This document shows, piece by piece, positions 7,878-16,498 of a stretch of 64,000 bases of DNA (position 1 is the first letter of the stretch; every line of letters starts with the position of its first letter). This DNA is from Aquabacterium sp. OR-4 (GTDB taxonomy: Bacteria > Pseudomonadota > Gammaproteobacteria > Burkholderiales > Burkholderiaceae_C). A program made the translations under genes and the position numbers. The notes beneath the pieces were generated by a model. It was given only the letters and a program-made list of their open reading frames with translations. It was not told the origin of the DNA and made no database searches. The DNA lies in assembly GCF_025290835.2 (NCBI RefSeq), contig NZ_JAOCQD020000001.1:992001-1056000 (forward strand). Direction: 5' to 3'.

Positions 7878-7946
7878 GGCAGGGGGCTCCTTGCAGTGGG
7901 GGGCGTGGCGGGGGGCGATCAGCATACCGCGCCGCCGCTGGTGGGC

Positions 7947-8468
7947 CTAGGCGGCCAAGGGCGCGTCCTGCAGCCAGTCCAGCACCCAGGCCACCGCGGC
8001 ATCCAGCGCCGCCAGCGCCGCCGCTGCGGGCGGCTCACCCAGGCCGAACCGCGTGCCGCGCAGGGCCAGCAGCGTGGCCGCTGGCGGCGTCAGGCCCAGC
8101 ACCTGGCGGTGGATGTGCAGCAGCGCGGCCGGCGACAGCGCGTGGCTGAAGGCGCTGGCATCGGCCTGCGGCAGCAGCGCGCGCACGGACCAGGGCGCGT
8201 CCAGCGCGATCTGGCAGTCGATGAACAGCACGCGCGCGCGGCCGGCCAGGTCGAGCACCTGCTCGGGCTGCAGCTGGTGCAGCTCGAGCAGCTCGACTTG
8301 CGCCACCAGGGCCGGCAGCGCCACCGGCAGCGCCGCGGCCAGGGCATCCAGGCACAGCGGGCCCAGCGCATCGTCGCCACGGGCGCGGTTGCCCCAGCCG
8401 ACCACCAGCGTGGCCGCGCGTGTGCCGCTGCCCGGGTGGGGCGGGTGGGGCGGGTGGCCTGGGTTCAT
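7947..8468 (-). CDS. hoxW: Hydrogenase maturation endopeptidase for HoxH
   Basis: 173-residue HyaD/HybD-type protease. It removes the C-terminal tail of the [NiFe]-hydrogenase large subunit once nickel is inserted, the last step of active-site assembly in the cytoplasm. The N-terminal motif VVGWGNRARGDDALGP is the family signature, with the acidic nickel-sensing residue in the GDDALG turn. FIDCQIALD and the His-containing segment near LLHIHRQVLG follow. The start at 8468 has GGTGAG upstream and lies seven bases after the hoxH stop, so the two genes are probably translated together; an ATG at 8495 would overlap hoxH. The order hoxF-U-Y-H-W matches the NAD-reducing hydrogenase operon of Cupriavidus. 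General hyp maturation genes are not in the window. Confidence 0.88.
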   Translation of the reverse strand: MNPGHPPHPPHPGSGTRAATLVVGWGNRARGDDALGPLCLDALAAALPVALPALVAQVELLELHQLQPEQVLDLAGRARVLFIDCQIALDAPWSVRALLPQADASAFSHALSPAALLHIHRQVLGLTPPAATLLALRGTRFGLGEPPAAAALAALDAAVAWVLDWLQDAPLAA

Positions 8469-8475
8469 GGCCGGC

Positions 8476-10011
8476 TCACCGCGTGCACCGGCCATCGCCG
8501 TCGCGCAGCAGGCGGTCGAGCGGCCGGCCGTCGGCGGCGCTCAGCTGCACATCCAGCGGCATGCGGCCCAGCGCATGGGTGGCGCACGACAGGCAGGGGT
8601 CGTAGGCGCGGATCGCCACCTCGATGCGGTTGAGCAGGCCCTCGGTGAGCGCGCGGCCGTCGAAGTAGTGGCGGGCCACCGCGCGCACGGCCTCGTTCAT
8701 GGCCTGGTTGTTGTGCGTGGTGCTGACGATCAGGTTGCAGTGGGTGACGAGCTCGTCACGGCCCACCCGGTAGTGGTGAATCAGCGTGCCGCACGGCGCC
8801 TCGATGCTGGCGATGCCCTCGCGTTCGCCTTCGCTGTCGCCCCCGGGCCCGCCCTGGCGCGGCGCGCTGGCCGTCAGCTCGCCGGCGCGCAGCGCGGGCT
8901 CGTCCAGCAGCTCGGCAATCACCTCCATGGCGTACAGCAGCTCGATCATGCGCGCCCAGTGGGTGCTGAGCGCGCCATGCGCCACGGCGCCGCCGGCCGC
9001 GGCCACGAAGGCCTGGCGCGCGGCCTCGGCCCGCGGTGTGGGGATGTGGCTGCAGTTCTGCACCCGCGCCAGCGGCCCCACGCGGTACCAGCCCCGCTCG
9101 GGGCCGAGGGCGCGCAGGTACGGGAACTTCATGTAGCTCCAGGGCCGCACCTCTTCCTCGATCAGGTCGAGGTAGCGCTGGTCGCTGTGGCCATCGAGCA
9201 GCAGGCTGCCGTCGGCATGGCGCACGCGCAGCACGCCGTCGTAGAGCTCCATCGCGCCGTCGCCCGGGCGCACCAGCGACAGCATCATCGCCGGCACCTC
9301 GCCGAAGTGGCGGTACAGCGCGGGCTCGCTCTCGTGCAGGCGCGCGGCCAGCGCCACCGCACCCTCGGCCCAGGCAATGCGCTCGGCGGCCTGGCCCTTG
9401 AGCAGCGCATGGTCGTCATCGCTGAGCAGGCGGTTCACGCCGCCGGGCACCGAGCCGGTGCCGTGGATGCGCTTGCCGGCGGTGGCGCGGATCACCTCCT
9501 GGCCATACTGGCGCAGCAGCACGCCCTGGCGCGCGATCTCGGGGTGGGCCTCGGCCACGCCCACGATGTGGCGGCGCTGCGGCTCGCTGTCAAAGCCAAA
9601 CAGCAGGTCGGGCGAGGCCAGGTGAAAAAAGTGCAGCGCATGGCTTTGCATCACCTGGCCGTAGTGCATCAGCCGGCGCATGGCGGTGGCCGAGGCCGGC
9701 AGCGGGTGCGCGCCGCCGCGGCCGGTGACGCCCACCACCGCATCGAGCGCCTTGCTGGCCGCCAGGTGGTGGCTCACCGGGCAGATGCCGCACAGGCGCT
9801 GCACCATCACCGGCACCTCCCAATACGGCCGGCCGACGATGAACTGCTCGAAGCCGCGAAACTCGACGATGTGCAGCCGCGCCTGCTGCACGCGGCCGGC
9901 CTCATCGAGCAGCAGGGTCACCTTGCCATGGCCCTCGACGCGCGAGACCGGGTCGATGGCCACGCGGCGCAGGCGCTCGGGGTGGGCGGCGGTTTCCAGG
10001 TCGAAGGGCAT
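8476..10011 (-). CDS. hoxH: NAD-reducing hydrogenase large subunit (NiFe active site)
   Basis: 511-residue large subunit of the soluble bidirectional [NiFe]-hydrogenase, which splits H2 and passes electrons through HoxY and HoxFU to NAD+. Both nickel-binding cysteine pairs are present: RLCGICPVSHH near residue 75 and DPCLSCATHALG near residue 475. After that final His there is a tail of about 33 residues (GRMPLDVQLS onward), which HoxW should cut off. The region IDPVSRVEGHGKV at the N-terminus is also characteristic. Length agrees with HoxH proteins, which are about 490 residues. The start at 10011 lies 5 bases after the hoxY stop. Between residues about 380 and 395 is a short Gly/Glu-rich stretch (GGPGGDSEGEREG) that looks like a loop insertion. 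Confidence 0.95.
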   Translation of the reverse strand: MPFDLETAAHPERLRRVAIDPVSRVEGHGKVTLLLDEAGRVQQARLHIVEFRGFEQFIVGRPYWEVPVMVQRLCGICPVSHHLAASKALDAVVGVTGRGGAHPLPASATAMRRLMHYGQVMQSHALHFFHLASPDLLFGFDSEPQRRHIVGVAEAHPEIARQGVLLRQYGQEVIRATAGKRIHGTGSVPGGVNRLLSDDDHALLKGQAAERIAWAEGAVALAARLHESEPALYRHFGEVPAMMLSLVRPGDGAMELYDGVLRVRHADGSLLLDGHSDQRYLDLIEEEVRPWSYMKFPYLRALGPERGWYRVGPLARVQNCSHIPTPRAEAARQAFVAAAGGAVAHGALSTHWARMIELLYAMEVIAELLDEPALRAGELTASAPRQGGPGGDSEGEREGIASIEAPCGTLIHHYRVGRDELVTHCNLIVSTTHNNQAMNEAVRAVARHYFDGRALTEGLLNRIEVAIRAYDPCLSCATHALGRMPLDVQLSAADGRPLDRLLRDGDGRCTR

Positions 10012-10016
10012 GGGCT

Positions 10017-10580
10017 TCAGTCGTAGTGCATCAGGCCATGGCCCAGCTGCGGTGTGCGGCCGGCCATCAGGTCGGTGAGGAACTGCCAGAACGCATCGGC
10101 GCTGGGCGGGCAGCCCGGCAGGCTGTAGTCGATGTGCACCACCTCGTGGATCGGGTGCACGCGGTTCAGCGGCAGCGGCAGCTCGGGGTCATCGGGCACC
10201 TGCGCGCCAGCGGCCAGGCCGTCGCGCTGCTGGTACACGGCGCGCAGCAGCTCGTCGATGCGCAGGTGGTTGCGCTGCGCCGGCAGGCCGCCGTTGATGG
10301 CGCAGGCGCCCACGGCCACCAGCGTCTTGCAGTGCGCGCGAAACTCGCGCAGCACCTGCACGTTCTCGGCATTGCACAGGCCGCCTTCCACCAGGCCGAT
10401 GTCGCAGCGGCCCACGGCCTTCAGGTCGGTCAGCGGCGAGCGGTCGAACTCGACCCGCTCGATCAGCGCGAACAGGCGCTCGTCGATGTCCAGAAACGAC
10501 ATGTGGCAGCCAAAGCAGCCGGCCAGCGACACCGTGGCCAGGCGCAGCTTGCGCGGTGCGGGGGGCGGTGCTGCGTTCAT
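10017..10580 (-). CDS. hoxY: NAD-reducing hydrogenase small subunit
   Basis: 187-residue small subunit that carries the proximal [4Fe-4S] cluster next to the NiFe site of HoxH. The cluster cysteines are visible in AGCFGCHMS, VEGGLCNAE, VGACAINGG and PGCPPS, in the usual spacing. The protein lacks the Tat signal and the extra C-terminal clusters of membrane-bound hydrogenases, as expected for the short cytoplasmic HoxY type. Its ATG at 10580 overlaps the hoxU stop (ATGA), which indicates translational coupling. Together HoxHY form the hydrogenase module and HoxFU the NADH-dehydrogenase module. Confidence 0.94.
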   Translation of the reverse strand: MNAAPPPAPRKLRLATVSLAGCFGCHMSFLDIDERLFALIERVEFDRSPLTDLKAVGRCDIGLVEGGLCNAENVQVLREFRAHCKTLVAVGACAINGGLPAQRNHLRIDELLRAVYQQRDGLAAGAQVPDDPELPLPLNRVHPIHEVVHIDYSLPGCPPSADAFWQFLTDLMAGRTPQLGHGLMHYD

Positions 10581-11302
10581 GGCGGCGGCATGCCGTCGTC
10601 GGTCTCGGGCAGGGCCGAGATCGGCGCGGCGTCGTAGCGGCGCTGGCCGATGGGCACGGCAAAGCCGCGGCGCTTGGGCAGGATGGCGCCCACCGGGCAA
10701 ATGCGCGCGGCCAGGTCGCTGGCGGCCAGGTCGGTGTCGCCCAGGCGGCCGCTGGCGCTGCCCACCACCAGCTGCGTGCCCAGGCCGCGGCCGCCCAGCG
10801 CAAACACCGCCTTGCCGTCGTGCTGGGCCGAGGCGCGCACGCACAGCCCGCACAGGATGCAGCGGTTGAGATCGAGCAGCACATCGGGGTGGCTGGCATC
10901 CACCGGGCGGTCGGGGTAGAGCTGCTCGAAATGCGGGCCCTCGACGCCGGCCTCGCAGGCCTCGGCCTGCAGCTTGCACGCGCCGCTGCGCTCGCAGCTG
11001 GGGCAGAAGTGATTGCCTTCGACGAACAGCAGCTGCAGCAGCGTGCGGCGCTGGGCGGCCAGTGCCTCGCCGTGCAGGCGCACCTCGAGCCCGGCTTCGG
11101 CGGCGGTGCTGCAGGCCGCCAACTGGCGCTCGCCAATGGCCACCATGCACAGCCGGCACGAGCCGTGCGGCGCAAAGCCCGGGTGCCAGCACAGGTGGGG
11201 GATGTGGCGCCCGGCGCGCGTGGCGGCCTCGATCAGCGTCTCGCCGGGCTTGAAGGGCACCGGGTGGCCATCGAGCAGGAACAGCGGTGCGGCGGGGGTC
11301 AT
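10577..11302 (-). CDS. hoxU: NAD-reducing hydrogenase diaphorase subunit, iron-sulfur protein
   Basis: 241 residues, homologous to the N-terminal part of complex I NuoG. Residues 38-64 carry a [2Fe-2S] ferredoxin-type site (C38, C49, C52, C64, in CWHPGFAPHGSCRLC and AACSTA). The His/Cys-rich segment NHFCPSCERSGACKLQ supplies the next [4Fe-4S] ligands. CILCGLCVRAS, with a later RICPVGAI, supplies another cluster. The subunit wires electrons from HoxY to the FMN site in HoxF. Start and stop both overlap neighbours by four bases (ATGA with hoxF upstream and hoxY downstream), so hoxF-U-Y are tightly coupled. The C-terminal residues after PVGAILPKRRG are short and Pro-rich. Confidence 0.94.
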   Translation of the reverse strand: MTPAAPLFLLDGHPVPFKPGETLIEAATRAGRHIPHLCWHPGFAPHGSCRLCMVAIGERQLAACSTAAEAGLEVRLHGEALAAQRRTLLQLLFVEGNHFCPSCERSGACKLQAEACEAGVEGPHFEQLYPDRPVDASHPDVLLDLNRCILCGLCVRASAQHDGKAVFALGGRGLGTQLVVGSASGRLGDTDLAASDLAARICPVGAILPKRRGFAVPIGQRRYDAAPISALPETDDGMPPP

Positions 11303-13143
11303 GGCGCAATGCGCTGCGGCTGCGGCTGCGGGTTGGTGGGGGCATCGGGCTCGGGCATGACCTCGTGCTTGCGCGTGACATCGGTCTCGCGCGTGGCCAG
11401 ATGCGCGCCGGCATCGTGGCGGCCGGTCAGCGCGCGGGCCTGCGACAGCTCGGCGTCGAGGTCGAAGCCGGGCACGAACTGCAGCGACTGCAGCCGCTGC
11501 TCGTAGGCCGGCCGGTGGTGGCGCAGCGTGTCGTGCAGCATGCGCCCGGCGCTGGCGCCCAGGCCGCAGTGGCTGCTGCTGCCCAGCAGCTCGGTGAGCG
11601 ACCGCAGCGCGTCCAGATCGTGGCGCGAGCCGCTGCCGGCGGCGATCTTGTCGAAGCGGCGGGCCATCAGCGTGGTGCCCACACGGCAGGGCGTGCAGAA
11701 GCCGCAGCTCTCGTGGGCAAAAAAGTCGGCCGCGTGGCGGGCCACCTCGAACAGGTCGCGCCCCGGGCCGAACACCGTGAACGCGCCGGCGCTGGGCAGG
11801 TCTTCCTGCGCGATGCGGCGGCCGAAGTCGCGCGCCGGCACGCAATGGCCCGAGGGCCCGCCCACCTGCACCGCCTGGGCATCGACAGCGCCGCAATCGG
11901 CCAGGATGCGCGCCACCGGCGTGCCCAGCGGGTACTCGTACAGCCCCGGCCGCGCGCAGTCGCCCGACACCGAGTGGATCTTGGTGCCGGTGGCGCGCGC
12001 GGTGCCGATGGCGGCCCAGCGCGCGGCACCGCGCAGCGCGATCTGCGCCACGCAGCAGAAGGTCTCGACGTTGTTCACCACCGTGGGCAGGCCGCGCCAG
12101 CCGTGGCTGGACGGGTAGGGCGGGCGGATGCGTGGCACGCCGCGCCGGCCCTCCAGCGATTCGAGCAGCGCGCTTTCTTCACCGCACACATAGGCGCCGG
12201 CGCCCAGGTGGATGGCGATGTCGAAATCGAAACCCGGCCGGCCGGCGATGGCCGCGCCCAGCAGCCCGGCGGCGCGGCGGCGCGCCAGCACCTGCTGCAG
12301 GCCGGGCAGCAGCCAGCGGTACTCACCACGCAGGTAGATCAGGCCATGGCGCGCGCCCAGGGCCCAGGCGGCCAGGGTCATGCCCTCGATCAGCGCATCG
12401 GGTTGCAGGCGCAGCAGCGTGCGGTCCTTGAAGGTGCCGGGCTCGCCTTCGTCGGCATTGCAGACCACCACGCGCTCGGTCACCGGCTGGGCGGCGCAGG
12501 CGCGCCACTTGTCGGCCACCGGGTAGCCGGCGCCGCCGCGGCCCAGCAGGCGCGCGCTGGCCAGGGCCTCGATCAGCGCGCTGCCGGGCTGCGCCAGCGC
12601 GGCGGCCAGCGCGGCGCCGGGGGCATCGGCGGCGCCCAGCAGCACATCGGCGCGACGCACCGGCTCGTCCACCTGCTGCCACTCGGCCGGCCAGGCGGCG
12701 GGCGGCAGGCCAGCCTCGATGGCCTGGGCCAGCGCGTCGATGCGCGCCGCATCCAGCCGGGTGATGACCTGGCCATGGTTGACCAGCAGCGAGGGGCCCT
12801 GGTCGGCCAGGCCGATGCACGAGCAGCGGTCGATGCTGAGCGCGCCATCGGCACGCACCTGGCCGGGCGCCACGCCCAGGCGCGCGCACAGCCGGGCCAT
12901 CAGGGCCGGCGCGCCCTGGTGGCGGTCTGACACATGGTCGGAGAACAGCAGCCGCAGCCGCCCCACCGGCGCCAGGTGCAGAAAGCGGTAGAAGCCGGCC
13001 ACGCCGCGCAGCTCGGCCAGCGGCAGGGCCATCTCAACGGCCAGGGCCTCCAGTGCGGCGGGCGGCAGCCAGCCCCGCTGCGCCTGCAAGGCCACCAGCC
13101 GCTGCAGCAGCTGGCCAGGTTCACCGGCGGGGGCGGCCGACAT
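11299..13143 (-). CDS. hoxF: NAD-reducing hydrogenase diaphorase subunit, FMN/NAD(H)-binding
   Basis: 614 residues, a fusion of NuoE-like and NuoF-like parts, close to the 602 residues of Cupriavidus HoxF. Residues about 1-150 are the NuoE-like domain. The first Cys pair expected for its [2Fe-2S] site is replaced (LLFSDHVSDRH), and only DRCSCIGLADQG remains. From about residue 195 the NuoF part has GRGGAGYPVADKW (FMN/NADH loop near 203), GAGAYVCGEESALL (near 319) and the [4Fe-4S] motif ESCGFCTPCR (near 475). It transfers hydride equivalents between the iron-sulfur chain and NAD+. The start at 13143 lies only 42 bases after the glgC stop, with no room for an obvious promoter, so hox is probably transcribed with glgC. 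Its stop overlaps hoxU. Confidence 0.94.
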   Translation of the reverse strand: MSAAPAGEPGQLLQRLVALQAQRGWLPPAALEALAVEMALPLAELRGVAGFYRFLHLAPVGRLRLLFSDHVSDRHQGAPALMARLCARLGVAPGQVRADGALSIDRCSCIGLADQGPSLLVNHGQVITRLDAARIDALAQAIEAGLPPAAWPAEWQQVDEPVRRADVLLGAADAPGAALAAALAQPGSALIEALASARLLGRGGAGYPVADKWRACAAQPVTERVVVCNADEGEPGTFKDRTLLRLQPDALIEGMTLAAWALGARHGLIYLRGEYRWLLPGLQQVLARRRAAGLLGAAIAGRPGFDFDIAIHLGAGAYVCGEESALLESLEGRRGVPRIRPPYPSSHGWRGLPTVVNNVETFCCVAQIALRGAARWAAIGTARATGTKIHSVSGDCARPGLYEYPLGTPVARILADCGAVDAQAVQVGGPSGHCVPARDFGRRIAQEDLPSAGAFTVFGPGRDLFEVARHAADFFAHESCGFCTPCRVGTTLMARRFDKIAAGSGSRHDLDALRSLTELLGSSSHCGLGASAGRMLHDTLRHHRPAYEQRLQSLQFVPGFDLDAELSQARALTGRHDAGAHLATRETDVTRKHEVMPEPDAPTNPQPQPQRIAP

Positions 13144-13185
13144 CGCTGGGCGCCGCGGGGCAGGCAGGACCGGCGGTGGCCGCTG

Positions 13186-14607
13186 CTACAGCGACAGCGG
13201 TGACAGCGGCATGGCGGCCGAATCCTCGTCGGTGGCCGGCAGCGCGTGGGCGGGCGGCTCGCCGGGGCGTGGCGCGGCCAGCATGTCGGGGGTGATCAGC
13301 ACCACGCCGCGCGGGCTGACATGGAAGCGCGCGCGGTCCTCGTCGAGGTTCAGCCCGGCGCGAAAGCCGTCGGGCAGCACGCAGCCCTTGTCGACGATGG
13401 CGCGCTTGAGCACCACGCGGCGGCCGATCTGCACATTGGGCAGGATCACCGAATCCTCCACCAGGCTGGCCTCGGCCACGCGCACCTTCGAGAACAGGAT
13501 CGAGCGCCGCACCGTGGCGCCGCTGACGATGCAGCCGCCCGAGATCAGCGAGTCCATGGCCATGCCACGCCGGCCCTCGTCGTCGAACACGAACTTGGCC
13601 GGCGGCACCTGGCGCTGCAGGCTCAGGATGGGCCACTCGTCGTCGTAGAGGTTGAGCTCGGGTACCACGTGGGTGAGGTCGATGTTGGCCTCCCAGAAGG
13701 CATCCACCGTGCCCACGTCGCGCCAGTAGGGCTTGTTGCCGACCATGTTGACGCAGCTCTCGGTGAAGCGGTGCGCCAGCACATGGTGGCCGCCGGCCAC
13801 CAGGCGGGGAATCACGTCGTGGCCGAAGTCGTGGCGCGAGTCGGGGTCGGCCGCATCGGCCGCCAGCTTGGCGCACAGGAACTCGGTGCCGAACACGTAG
13901 ATGCCCATGCTGGCCAGCGCCTGGTCGGGCTTGCCCGGCAGGGCCTGCGGCTGGGCCGGCTTTTCGGTGAAGGCGGTGATGCGGTCGTCCGCGTCCACGC
14001 TCATCACGCCGAAGCCGCGCGCCTGGTCGAGCGGCACCTCGATGCAGGCCACCGTGGCATCGGCGCCGGCGGTGATGTGGTCGGCCAGCAGGCGCGCGTA
14101 GTCCATCTTGTAGACATGGTCGCCGGCCAGCACCAGCACGTACTCGGGCCGCGCCTCGCGCACGATCTCGAGGTTCTGCCACACGGCGTTGGCGGTGCCG
14201 CTGTACCAGCGCTCGTCCAGCTGCTGCTGGGCCGGCACCACGTCGATGAACTCGCCCAGCGCCGACTGCAGAAAGCCCCAGCCACGCTCGATGTGGCGGA
14301 TCAGGCTTTGCGCCTTGTACTGGGTGAGCACGCCAACGCGGCGGATGCCCGAGTTGACGCAGTTGCTGAGCGCGAAATCGATGATGTTGAGCTTGCCGGC
14401 AAAGGGCAGCGCGGGCTTGGCGCGGCGGTCTGTCAGCTGGTAGAGCCGCGAGCCGCGGCCGCCGGCCAGCACCACGGCATACACATGCTGCATGCGGTGC
14501 GCCAGATCGGCGGCGGCGCGGGCGGCGGCGGCCGGGGCCACCCGGTGCGGCGCGCGCGGGCGCGCCGTGGAGGCCGTGGGGGCCGGTGGGGCGGGCCGTT
14601 GGGGCAT
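13186..14607 (-). CDS. glgC: Glucose-1-phosphate adenylyltransferase
   Basis: 473 residues. It makes ADP-glucose from glucose-1-phosphate and ATP, the committed step of glycogen synthesis. The nucleotide-binding start VLAGGRGSRLYQLTDRRAKP is classic. It is followed by NIIDFALSNCVNSGI, the YSGTANAVWQN substrate region and LVLAGDHVYKMDY. The last 150 residues form the left-handed beta-helix domain. An N-terminal tail of about 38 Ala/Pro/Arg-rich residues precedes the fold. The start at 14607 has AGGAG 6 bases upstream. No other glg gene is adjacent; instead hoxFUYHW follows at once on the same strand. An FNR-like box lies 117 bases upstream, so expression may rise at low oxygen. Confidence 0.93.
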   Translation of the reverse strand: MPQRPAPPAPTASTARPRAPHRVAPAAAARAAADLAHRMQHVYAVVLAGGRGSRLYQLTDRRAKPALPFAGKLNIIDFALSNCVNSGIRRVGVLTQYKAQSLIRHIERGWGFLQSALGEFIDVVPAQQQLDERWYSGTANAVWQNLEIVREARPEYVLVLAGDHVYKMDYARLLADHITAGADATVACIEVPLDQARGFGVMSVDADDRITAFTEKPAQPQALPGKPDQALASMGIYVFGTEFLCAKLAADAADPDSRHDFGHDVIPRLVAGGHHVLAHRFTESCVNMVGNKPYWRDVGTVDAFWEANIDLTHVVPELNLYDDEWPILSLQRQVPPAKFVFDDEGRRGMAMDSLISGGCIVSGATVRRSILFSKVRVAEASLVEDSVILPNVQIGRRVVLKRAIVDKGCVLPDGFRAGLNLDEDRARFHVSPRGVVLITPDMLAAPRPGEPPAHALPATDEDSAAMPLSPLSL

Positions 14608-14723
14608 GTCGTCTCCTGGCGGTGGCCGTGGCGGCCTGCCGCCCAGGATGAGCGGCCAGCGTGACGGCGTCTTGACGAGCCGCGATGCTGCCGCGCATGG
14701 CCAGTCCGCGCCAGGGGCGCGAA

Positions 14724-14737
14724 TTGATCCATGTCAT
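14724..14737. promoter_or_regulatory. FNR/ANR/DNR-like binding site upstream of glgC-hoxFUYHW
   Basis: TTGATCCATGTCAT has the first half TTGAT and the second half GTCAT with four bases between. That is nine of ten positions of the TTGAT-N4-GTCAA form common in betaproteobacteria and eight of ten of the E. coli TTGAT-N4-ATCAA consensus. It lies in the 277-base gap between the amidase stop and the glgC start, 117 bases before glgC. An activator site at -41.5 would put transcription start near 14689, but I see no good -10 there. The rest of this gap holds nothing else I recognise. Confidence 0.45.
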
Positions 14738-14884
14738 TCCCCACCCCGTGAATCAAGCTTGCCCTACCGAGGCCGGCAGGGTGATCGGGCCGCCGCCGGC
14801 CCGGCGCACCCCTGGCGCAGCACAAGCGGCAGAACCGGCAGAACCGGTGGCTGCGGGTGGGTGGCTGCGGGCGCCGGCAGCGGC

Positions 14885-16405
14885 TCAGGCCGGCGGCCCG
14901 GCCGGTGCCGGCGGCCGCCGTGCCAGCAGCCCGGCGGCCAGCGTCTCGTAGGCCGCCGCCGCCTGCAGCAGGCGGGCATCGGCGCGCGGCGGTGCGATCA
15001 GCTGCAGGCCGGCGGGCCAGCGGCCGTTGGCATGAAAGCCGGCCGGCAGGCTGATCGCCGGTGCGCCGGCAAAGGTGGCGTACAGCGTGCTCTCCATCCA
15101 GCGGTGGTAGGTGTCCATCGGCCGGCCGGCAATCTGCGCCGGCCAGCGCTCGCCCAGGGCAAAGGGCCAGGCCTGGGTCACCGGCAGGGCCAGCAGGTCG
15201 ACCTGGCGCCACAGTGCCAGGCAGGCGTCGTGGAAGCGGCTGCGCAGCTCGCCGGCGCGCAGCAGGGCCATGGCGTCCAGGCCCTGGGCCTGGTCGTGCT
15301 CCCACAGCGCCTCGGGCTTGATGTGCTGGCGGGCATCGGGCCGCAGCGCCAGCAGGGCGGCCACACGCGGCGCCACCAGCGCGCGCCGCCACACCAGCCA
15401 GGCCTGCCACAGCGCGTCGAGATCGACCGCAAAGCGCACCGGCTGCACCTCGGCACCGGCCGACTCGAAGCGCGCCAGTGCGGCCTGGCAGGCGGGCAGG
15501 ATGCCGTCTTCCAGCGCCAGATGGCCGCCCAGGTCGCCCAGCCAGCCGATGCGCAGGCCGCGCAGCGAGGCCGGATCGGCATGCGCCGGGCTGAGCGCGA
15601 AGCTGGCACCGTCGGCCAGCGCCAGCGGCGTGCGCGGATCGGGCCCGGCCTGGGTGGCCAGCAGCGCGGCCAGGTCGCGCACGCTGCGGGCCATCGGGCC
15701 TTCGGTGCCGAGCTGGCTGATCCACAGCTCCTGCGCCGGCCACAGCGGCACGCGGCCCTGGCTGGGGCGCAGGCCGAAGACATGGTTCCAGGCCGCCGGG
15801 TTGCGCAGCGAGCCCATGAAGTCGGAGCCGTCGGCCACCGGCAACAGGCGCTGGGCCAGCGCCACCGCGGCGCCGCCGCTGGAGCCGCCGGCGCTGACCG
15901 TGGCATCCCAGGCATTGGGCGTGGCGCCGAACAGCGGGTTGAAGGTGTGCGAGCCCAGGCCCAGCTCGGGCATGTTGGTCTTGCCGATGACGATGGCGCC
16001 GGCGGCCTTCATGCGCGCGGCCATCAGCCCGTCGTGCGGGGCCACGGCGCCGGCCAGCAGCGGGCTGCCCACGGTGGTGGCAAAGCCCTCGGCCATGGCC
16101 GCGTCCTTGATGGCCTGCGGAATGCCGTGCAGCCAGCCACGCGAGCCCGTGCGCGCATGGCCGGGGGCCAGCTCGGCGTCGTGGCGGTCGGCCTGGGCCA
16201 GCAGGCGTTCGTCGGGCGCCAGGTTGACGATGGCCCGCAGCGCCGGGTTCAGGCGGTGGATGCGTGCCAGGTAGGCGGCCATCACCTCGCGGCACGACAG
16301 CTGGCGCGCATGGATGGCGGCCGAGAGGGCGTGGGCGTCGAGGTCGGTGATCCCGTCCGGGGTGTCGGGGCTGGGGGCAGGGCTGGGCGGGCGGCTGGCG
16401 TTCAT
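14885..16405 (-). CDS. Amidase, amidase-signature family
   Basis: 506-residue amidohydrolase with the Ser-cisSer-Lys triad. Lys100 is in HGIPQAIKDAA, cis-Ser175 in SAGGSSGGAA, and the nucleophile Ser199 in DGSDFMGSLRNPA. The 24-residue gap between the two serines matches characterised amidases. The family hydrolyses carboxamides or aryl/acyl amides; GatA and indoleacetamide hydrolases also belong. The lack of gatB/gatC neighbours, and the Met before Gly-Ser where GatA has Gly-Gly-Ser, argue for a catabolic amidase. No signal peptide is seen. The start at 16405 is the first ATG. TTCAC-N5-GTGAA (16449-16463), a 5-base inverted repeat, lies 44 bases upstream and could be an operator. Substrate not predictable. 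Confidence 0.85.
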   Translation of the reverse strand: MNASRPPSPAPSPDTPDGITDLDAHALSAAIHARQLSCREVMAAYLARIHRLNPALRAIVNLAPDERLLAQADRHDAELAPGHARTGSRGWLHGIPQAIKDAAMAEGFATTVGSPLLAGAVAPHDGLMAARMKAAGAIVIGKTNMPELGLGSHTFNPLFGATPNAWDATVSAGGSSGGAAVALAQRLLPVADGSDFMGSLRNPAAWNHVFGLRPSQGRVPLWPAQELWISQLGTEGPMARSVRDLAALLATQAGPDPRTPLALADGASFALSPAHADPASLRGLRIGWLGDLGGHLALEDGILPACQAALARFESAGAEVQPVRFAVDLDALWQAWLVWRRALVAPRVAALLALRPDARQHIKPEALWEHDQAQGLDAMALLRAGELRSRFHDACLALWRQVDLLALPVTQAWPFALGERWPAQIAGRPMDTYHRWMESTLYATFAGAPAISLPAGFHANGRWPAGLQLIAPPRADARLLQAAAAYETLAAGLLARRPPAPAGPPA

Positions 16406-16498
16406 GCCCGCAGCCTACCTGTGCAGGTTCAATGCCTTGCTGCGGGTGTTCACCCGGTGTGAAGAAAGCGCCCGCGCAGCAGGCTCAATCACGCCGGG

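Noticed and set aside
14724..14762. TTGAT and ATCAA with 22 bases between as a larger operator (14724 to about 14756)
   Set aside because: The long spacer does not fit a single dimeric site; the compact TTGAT-N4-GTCAT box explains the first half better.
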